Shown here one piece after another: positions 57,830-64,000 of a stretch of DNA of 64,000 nt. A program made the position numbers and the translations under genes. How positions within the stretch are numbered: position 1 is the first letter of the stretch; each line of letters begins with the position of its first letter. Source of the DNA: Gonocerus acuteangulatus (Eukaryota > Arthropoda > Insecta > Hemiptera > Coreidae); the NCBI GenBank assembly GCA_946811695.1, contig OX328127.1, positions 49,801,774-49,865,773 of the forward strand. Direction: 5' to 3'. Under the pieces are notes generated by a model. The model did not search any database and was not told the DNA's origin. It saw only the letters and a program-made list of their open reading frames with translations.

Positions 57830-58270
57830 AAGGGGGGGGGGGTTACCCCGAACCCAAAACACTAATTTGACTATGTCAGCCGTAATATTTGTTATATTTC
57901 AACGAAACTTGGTATTCGTAGTGGTAATATAGAGAGAAAAGTGAGATAGAAAAATGAACTAAATCGGTTCATTAGAAGGGGGGGTTTACTCCGGACCCAC
58001 AATACCAATTCGCCACTACCAGCCGTGATTTTTGGTATATTTCAACGGAACTCGGTATTCGTAGTGGTAATCCACAGGTAAATAACTGTTGTAAAAATAA
58101 ACTAAATCGGTTCATTAGGAGGGGGGGTTTACTCCGGACCCACAATACCAATTCGCCACTACCAGCAGTGATTTTTGGTATATTTCGACGAAACTCGGAA
58201 TTCGTAGTGGTAATCTTCAGGTAAATATGTGTTGTAAAAATAAACTAAATCGGTTCATAAGGAGGGGGGG
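57830..58270 (+). repeat. 143-bp tandem repeat with G-runs
   Basis: CTAAATCGGTTCAT recurs at 57959, 58102 and 58245 (143-bp period). Each is followed by a run of 7 to 9 G and GTTTACTCCGGACCC. A more diverged unit precedes at about 57820. Confidence 0.9.
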
Positions 58271-59180
58271 GGGTTTACTCCGGACCCAAATTACAATAGT
58301 AACGTGGGGCAATATTAAGCATGAAATAAAGTTCGAATTAAATAAAAATAATAAAATATTGGAAAATAAAATTGATAAAAATAATAAAATATTGGAAAAT
58401 AAAATAGATGCAAATAGAATAGAACAAAATAAAAAATTGGACAATTTATGTGTGTATTTAAATAATATGGGTGAAAGTCAAAATAAAGAGACGATAGAGT
58501 TGGAAAAATCGAATAATAACCTTTTTAATAAAAATAATAGAAGTTGTAAAGAAGTTATTGAGGTTAATGAAAATAATAATGAAAATTTAATTAAAAATGC
58601 CGGAAATGACGATACATTAATAAATAATGACAATTTAAATGAAACTATAAAATACAGTTTAAATATTAATGATAGTAGTAATGACCAAATATTAAAAGAT
58701 AAAATATTGATTGAAGATAAAAATGACTATGATTGTTTAATGAATGAAGATAGTACAGTTCAAGAAAAAATATTAACTGAATTGAATAATAATAATGAAA
58801 AAATAAATCAAATAATTAAAAATAATATAACTAATGATAATTTAAAAAATAAAATAAGTACATATGTTATGGATGAGAATTTGGAGCAAAATAATAGTAA
58901 AAAATTAGTTGATGATCATATAATTATTTTAAAAATAATGAGTTATAATAATAATAATGGTAATAATCAAAATAATATAATGAATAAAAATGTTAACAAA
59001 AATAATCATCTGAAAAATATGGACACCAAATTTGGTAATAAAGTAAAAATACTTTTTGAGTATCAATATCAAAATGGGATTGAAAAAATTGCAAAATTAA
59101 ATCGGCCACCACGAAAGAGAATAAAACAAATCCTTAGGAATAATTCGGACAGATGCAAAAAAGATTTTAATGATAAATAG
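58227..59180 (+). CDS. Asn/Lys-rich ORF of unknown function (317 aa)
   Basis: A long open frame in very AT-rich DNA. The first about 22 residues come from the 143-bp tandem repeat, so the true start is uncertain; a later start is possible. It has a heptad-like internal repeat (NKNNKILENKID twice, then ANRIEQNKKLDN), suggesting coiled coil. A long Asn/Asp/Lys/Glu-rich middle follows, then a basic C-terminus (LNRPPRKRIKQILRNN). No zinc finger, protease or catalytic motif. It lies between two inverted family Y LTRs and ends about 490 bp before the right one, so a decayed gag-like ORF is my best guess. No family is recognised. Confidence 0.45.
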   Translation: MCCKNKLNRFIRRGGGLLRTQITIVTWGNIKHEIKFELNKNNKILENKIDKNNKILENKIDANRIEQNKKLDNLCVYLNNMGESQNKETIELEKSNNNLFNKNNRSCKEVIEVNENNNENLIKNAGNDDTLINNDNLNETIKYSLNINDSSNDQILKDKILIEDKNDYDCLMNEDSTVQEKILTELNNNNEKINQIIKNNITNDNLKNKISTYVMDENLEQNNSKKLVDDHIIILKIMSYNNNNGNNQNNIMNKNVNKNNHLKNMDTKFGNKVKILFEYQYQNGIEKIAKLNRPPRKRIKQILRNNSDRCKKDFNDK

Positions 59181-59672
59181 TGGATCCAGGACAATTTTTA
59201 AATGTAGTACTAGTTTAGAATTTTTATCTGTTACAAAAATTAGTTTAGTATAAGATTTAATTGAAAATAATAATAATTAAAAATTAATATAAATGTTGAG
59301 AGCACATTGGTTAGGATAAGAAAATTTTGATATTATGTAAAATTAATAAATTTAATAATAATGTTTTTTGTATATTAAAGTAAACTTATTTCAATAAAGA
59401 TCATTAGTTTAGCCTAAAATAAATTTGATAATTATAAAAATAATTTAAAATAAGTATATTAATAAAATACTATATTCATATAATCAAAATAATTAAAAAT
59501 TATGAGACGAAGTAAGCTATCAAAATTTAAAAATAATATAATACACTTGCTATTATTCTGAACTCTCTATTCCGAAACTCCAAATTAAAAAATTCAATTT
59601 TAAATTTATTTTTTATACCGGACTAAAAACATTTTTTTTTAAAAATTTTTTTTTTTTAGACAGGAGTGCAAA
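59181..59672. other. AT-rich sequence between the ORF and LTR Y
   Basis: No gene. Ends with a T-run and GACAGGAGTGCAAA immediately before the LTR, a purine-rich stretch that could be a polypurine tract. Confidence 0.5.
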
Positions 59673-60341
59673 TGTAATGATATATTACATTCTTGAAAAT
59701 ATTTTTAAATTCAAATAACCATCGATATTTTGAAAAGCCCGCGCAAATCACAAACCATATGTACAAATAACATTGTATTATATACGATCAAAATTAATAA
59801 TATTTTTGGACAATACTGATGTACAATATATCCATATTAAATGTACATTCAGATAACAATAAATTAATTATTTTGTATGGCAAAAAACAATTGTTATCTT
59901 TATGTATAACCCAACAAACTGCGGAAGTTGAGAAGCAGGGACGCTAAACTTTCCCGCTTTCTCGAATGGCGTCAGTCCATTCTAGTTCCAGCAGTGATAG
60001 AGATAGGTTCAGTCTACTCTAGTCTCAGCCTTGTCTTAAAAAAGAAGTCTTTTGGTTCTTAGCGTTGGCCGAAGTCAGAGCTCTCCTCCAAGGAATACCG
60101 AATATATTGAGATTTCGTTGGAAGCGGATTGATTTAGAGGTAAGAATTGTTTTTGTTGTAGTTTTCAATTATTTTATTATTGTTTGCATGTAATTTAATA
60201 TTGTTTGTATCTCAGAATTGTCTGGAGATAAATGTAATACCAGTAATTCACTCGGAACCTTGATCCATGAGATTTAGTTAAATTAACATAATAAAACTAA
60301 TTAAAATTTCTTTATTTCTTATTGTAAAAAAATTAATCATT

Positions 60342-60344
<3 letters not shown>
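59673..60344 (+). repeat. Solo LTR family Y (copy 3, inverted relative to copy 2)
   Basis: TGTAATGATATATTACATTC start, ATTAATCATTACA end, 672 bp, followed by a TA array. Contains a consensus-like splice donor (GAGGTAAGAAT, near 60138). Confidence 0.8.

Positions 60345-60388
<44 letters not shown>
60345..60388. repeat. (TA)n microsatellite
   Basis: About 22 TA repeats between LTR Y copy 3 and repeat X copy 2. Confidence 0.95.
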
Positions 60389-60391
<3 letters not shown>

Positions 60392-60394
60392 AAT

Positions 60395-61561
60395 GATCTA
60401 AAAGGGGGTGCTCTAGAAAAGATCAGTTTCTGGCATAGCAAAGAGTAGCATTCCTATTCAAAATAAAGGCTAACTTATACTTCATAAGTCCATCACAAAT
60501 ATTCTCCTTTGTCAATCAATTAAATAATTAAAGGAGTAATAAAAGAGATAGCCATTGGCAGTGCTTAGTTTGGCAGTATTTATTTTTTTAAAAAAAAAGG
60601 CAGTGTTAAGTAAAAGAAGAGTCCAAATGTCTCGGCTAGGAGCGATAAGGTATACAAGTTCCCAGGAAGATAACGAAAGAGGTGCTTCCAAGAATGAACA
60701 TGAACATCCAGGGAGCAATCGCTGAAGTCAGACACCCTTGGTGTGGTGGGAGTAACGCCTCTATAAAAAGGGCCTTCCCCCACCACTCGCTCTCATTTCA
60801 ACGCCAGCCAAGGGCCAGAGCACACCCATTCCACCACCAGAGGCTGAGGACCGAGCCTCGCTGCAGAACCAGCTGGCCAGCCGACACCAAGCACTTCACC
60901 TGGACATGATGGCCAAACACAACTCCAAGATCTAGCAGCCGACCATCATTCTCCTCAACACAACTACAAGCAGCCTGCCTCTTCACTTCCAGAACATCAT
61001 CCGTAAAATAAGCTGAGTATAACTCACTCACTGCCAATCTTTAAATAAATTCTAAAAGCTATCTAAAATCTAATAATGGCCAAATTTTATCTTTTTGTAT
61101 ATATAATAATATTTTAAATCTGTTCTAACATTTCTTAATAACCCAACATTGATACAAATATGTGAGTCAAGCAAAATTTCTTTTTTATATTCTTTTTATA
61201 TCACAGCCATGCTAAATCTTAAATTATATATTCTTTATTCAATATAAGTCAATTATTTCCAACTCTATTTTATTTATAATGAACCTTTCTCCTGGTATAT
61301 AATATGGTCTCAACACATAAAAGGACAGATGGTAAGAAATGATTCTAATAATATATTTCTCATGCTTTTTATTTCAGGAAATTTATTAAATTAATTAATT
61401 ATTCAAATGGTTTTATTCATAAATCCGTATGTGGTGAGTTTGGTAATATTTAAAGAACCCTGAGATATAATGAAATTATAACTAAAACATATCAAATCAA
61501 CTTTTTCTATATTAACTTTTAAATATATTCATTTTTCTTTTTCTTCCCAAACCAAAACACC

Positions 61562-61566
<5 letters not shown>
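60395..61566 (+). repeat. Repeat family X copy 2 (uninterrupted)
   Basis: Runs from GGGGTGCTCTAG to AAAACACCACA, ending at a TA array. A TATA box and conserved promoter-like block lie in the middle. No ORF of note. Confidence 0.75.
60762..60771 (+). promoter_or_regulatory. TATA box in repeat family X
   Basis: TATAAAAAGG followed by GCCTTCCCCCACCACTCG, conserved with 34575-34584. Confidence 0.6.

Positions 61567-61612
<46 letters not shown>
61567..61612. repeat. (TA)n microsatellite
   Basis: About 23 TA repeats followed by a short CA run. Confidence 0.95.
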
Positions 61613-61623
<11 letters not shown>

Positions 61624-62002
61624 AGTTTGAACCACCTTCATTTTCGGTCTCTAGGGGTTCTGAAACGCAAAATTTTCTAGTCGGCATTCCGGATTGCGTC
61701 ATGCGATCAACCTTATAAACGGGGTTCCTCCCTATGGAGGGAGGGAGGAACCGCACTAACAGAATATTCATGTATAGTTGAAGTTTTTTTTTATATATAC
61801 GACCTTCTGATATGTGAAAAATACATAATTGAGAATGAAGACTCAAAATCTTATAATAATTATTTTTTACATGCATTTTGTATATCAGAAATAGTTTGTC
61901 ATTAATTTTCCCTTTTTTATAGTACAACCATCTGTTAAGCTGCTTTCCTGTTGTTAGCATCCCTTCTTGCAGAGATACAGTTTGTTCCCACATACTGTAT
62001 GA
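61613..62002. other. Unassigned sequence
   Basis: No gene or repeat recognised, though a minus-strand ORF of 154 codons (61529-61993) runs into the TA array. Probably not coding. Confidence 0.4.
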
Positions 62003-62784
62003 TTAACCCTTTAACGGGCACATTTCGTTAGCTATGTTGGAATTTTTTTAATTTATATTTGGGAGTCTGGGGGGCATCCATTTACTAAATATCAACCCAG
62101 GATGTTAAAAAAAAATTGTCTCAATAAATACGGGGTCGGCCGCTTGAGCGGCCCTTGCCCATTCCTGGCATCGGGAATCCCCGATATGCAATGCCCGCGA
62201 TACGTCGTAAAGCCGTTTCCAAGTCCCAAAGATCCCGAAAATGAAAATGGTTTATTCGATGGCGTTACCCTAAGATTGGGAGGCTTTAAAAGAAGAAAAA
62301 AAATAAATAAAAAAATAATAATAGTATAATGCTAGCCCAGAATATCATTTAAGACGGAATTGAGAAAAACATTTCATTAGCAATGCCAAAAAAAGTATTT
62401 TTTCCTTCCAGTCTCACGAGAGTAAGGTTCTTATGAGACAAATCAATGAATAACTTGTAAGCAAAATACTCATTTCAATTAATTCCTAATCTAGAATGTA
62501 TAAAAGAATTATTACATACTTTGAAACAATTTCTGGATAAGATGAGTGATCCAGAGAGCCAATAATGCACGGCCAACACTGACACAAGACGAGTGCGGGA
62601 ATGGGCAAGGACCGCTTTAGCGGTCAACTTCGTCATATATCGGCTCCTAAGGCCCAAGACCTCCAAATTCTATTTTTTGGCATGCCCCAGCATCTAGCAG
62701 GAACCATTTCTGCCTGACTCACATCATTTTTTAATTTCAGCGAGCAGTGGCCGCTCAAGCGGCCCTTGCCCGTTAAGGGGTTAA
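62003..62784. mobile_element. TTAA-flanked element with palindromic CCGCTNNAGCGG modules
   Basis: Ends TTAACCCTTTAACGGGCA and (reverse complement) TTAACCCCTTAACGGGCA, piggyBac-like. Three related modules at 62138-62153, 62611-62624 and 62749-62764 combine a CCGCT..AGCGG palindrome with CCTTGCCC. The short ORFs across it are not recognised. Confidence 0.7.
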
Positions 62785-63666
62785 AGTTCATTTTGAAACT
62801 CTGCTACCAATGTTGTATTCACTTGAACAGGTAAAGTATATGAAAAGGCAACATCCTAAGTTAATAAGCAATTATTAGATCGGTCAGTTTGTGAGCATTT
62901 TTGAGAAAATTTTAAGTACTTTAACACAGTTCAACATTTTAATCAATGATCTATTTTTCTTCATTATCTATAATTGCTCGCCATCTTACAGGTAGCTTTT
63001 AAATTTCATTGATCTAGAAAGACTGGTTTTGATGAAAACAGATTTGAAACTACATTTAGTAAGTCCTGTATAGAATTTAACTAATCCCCTCTATTGGTTG
63101 TTGGTCTAGTAACGAGTCACAGTGAATCCCATGCTGAAGAACTTATTGACTGACCTAATATTTTATTTAAGCACTTTTATAATGCAGATCATAAAACATT
63201 AATGCCAGAAATTGTTATAAATTATTGCCACTCGTACTACATATGTTTATGTAGGGATCAGCCTTCCACATGGCTCTCCCATATTATGTACGTGCAACAT
63301 TAAATGCAAGACTTGCTGCTTCATCCAATTCCAATAATGGATGAAATGCTAAGTTCTGCAACATTGGCGTAGGGATCTTGGCGTGCCCATCGCCCGGTCT
63401 TGGACCGCAATAGCCATCCATCCTCCTGGTTGGAGGAACAAAAATACTGACACCCACACAGTACACATATACAGCACACTACATGCACCCCCACACTTAC
63501 AGACAAAGGTCACTTACAGTACACACCCTAGGTTCACCTCCCCTAGGATGACATACACCCAAGTCAAGGTTGAGGGAGCTCGTGCCAAGGACTGAATGGT
63601 ACAGGGTGGTTCAATATATGTGCATCGAACGACCCACTTGGGGCACCGGGCGACACACCATTGTAT
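62785..63666. other. Unassigned sequence
   Basis: AT-rich to 63250, then GC-richer with CA-rich repeats (63445-63520). Overlapping short ORFs on both strands, none recognised. Confidence 0.4.
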
Positions 63667-63701
63667 TTAGCCTTTCCGTGGCATGCGGGGCTCTGTCACG
63701 G

Positions 63702-64000
63702 ATGACTTTTATTTCCCTAGCTTTTCGTGGGAACAAAATTAGTTGTAAAAAATTCTTTAATCCTGAGGATGACTCAGTTTACCTCGAACCCGAAAGGGAT
63801 ATCGAGTCCGATAGCGGATCCTTGTCGGATATGCTTGAGGAATTTCATGGTTTGTTCACTGAACAAACCGTGGTAGAAGAAACACTGGGTACGATCGCGG
63901 AACCGGCTCAGGGGGCGCAGGGTACGTCTACGGAATCTGCGCCTGTTGAGCCGGGTACGGAAACGGAACCAGCGATAACAATTCTGGGTACGGTCTCGGA
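63702..64000 (+). CDS. 5' part of an acidic ORF, unknown, cut by the window end
   Basis: Open from the Met at 63702 to the edge (about 99 codons). It is GC-richer than its surroundings. Composition is acidic: FFNPEDDSVYLEPERDIESD, then SLSDMLEEF, then repeated GT-containing units (LGTIAEP, QGTSTE, PGTETEP, LGTVS). A TTAGCCTTTCCGTGGCATG just upstream (63667) resembles the left end of the TTAA element at 51633, so the N-terminus of a piggyBac-type transposase is one possibility. A retrotransposon gag or a cellular exon are others. Confidence 0.4.
   Translation, partial: MTFISLAFRGNKISCKKFFNPEDDSVYLEPERDIESDSGSLSDMLEEFHGLFTEQTVVEETLGTIAEPAQGAQGTSTESAPVEPGTETEPAITILGTVS

Noticed and set aside
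61529..61993. 154-codon minus-strand ORF
   Set aside because: Its C-terminal part is a translated TA array and no domain is recognised; likely chance.
56546..64000. Further upstream dynein exons
   Set aside because: No AAA3 or AAA4 motif could be found on the minus strand here; the preceding exon must lie beyond the window.

Overview
The window is AT-rich, intron-rich animal nuclear DNA, most likely arthropod. One cellular gene is recognisable: an axonemal dynein heavy chain of the outer-arm beta type (DNAH9/DNAH11/DNAH17-like) on the minus strand. I could place 22 consecutive coding exons between 56545 and 600. All 21 internal junctions join in frame and the exons total 3645 nt (1215 codons). 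They run from the end of AAA4 through the stalk and microtubule-binding region, AAA5 and AAA6 into the C-terminal region. The gene is open at both ends: the N-terminal part lies right of 56545 and outside the window, and the last exon(s) lie left of 600.

Almost everything else is mobile DNA lodged in the dynein introns, often several layers deep. Left to right: SINE and palindromic-element fragments (1-1250); a copia-type retrotransposon that lost its reverse transcriptase (about 1330-3745), one LTR of which is split by a 5.7-kb nested fold-back element (3746-9421); a hAT element with an 8-bp target duplication (12411-13911); a TTAA-flanked piggyBac-type element carrying other insertions (15114-19422); two Helitrons arranged head to tail (about 22403-24615) and two 8-bp-TSD MITEs; a decayed Helitron (25185-26805); a mariner pseudogene split by a retroposed inverted repeat (27430-28900); a promoter-bearing repeat (family X) interrupted by two RNase H-type LINEs, the second of which carries a solo LTR (31051-35446); a complete gypsy provirus with 5-bp target duplication (38069-47633) carrying a Helitron in its 3' LTR, a LINE, a hAT MITE and a long palindromic element; further tRNA- and 5S-derived SINEs; several TTAA elements (51633-53028, 54919-55262, 62003-62784); an unclassified TIR element (53038-54803); and, upstream of the last dynein exon seen, inverted solo LTRs around an Asn/Lys-rich ORF plus a second copy of family X (57041-61566). 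The right edge (63702 onward) opens into an unidentified GC-richer acidic ORF.

The dynein exons appear intact although their introns have swollen to as much as 11 kb (37134-48473). The most distinctive structures are the nested fold-back at 3746-9421, with an exact inner palindrome, tandem exon-like modules and a captured piece of copia integrase, and the 1.7-kb palindromic element at 45653-47343. No CRISPR array, rRNA gene or convincing functional tRNA gene was seen.
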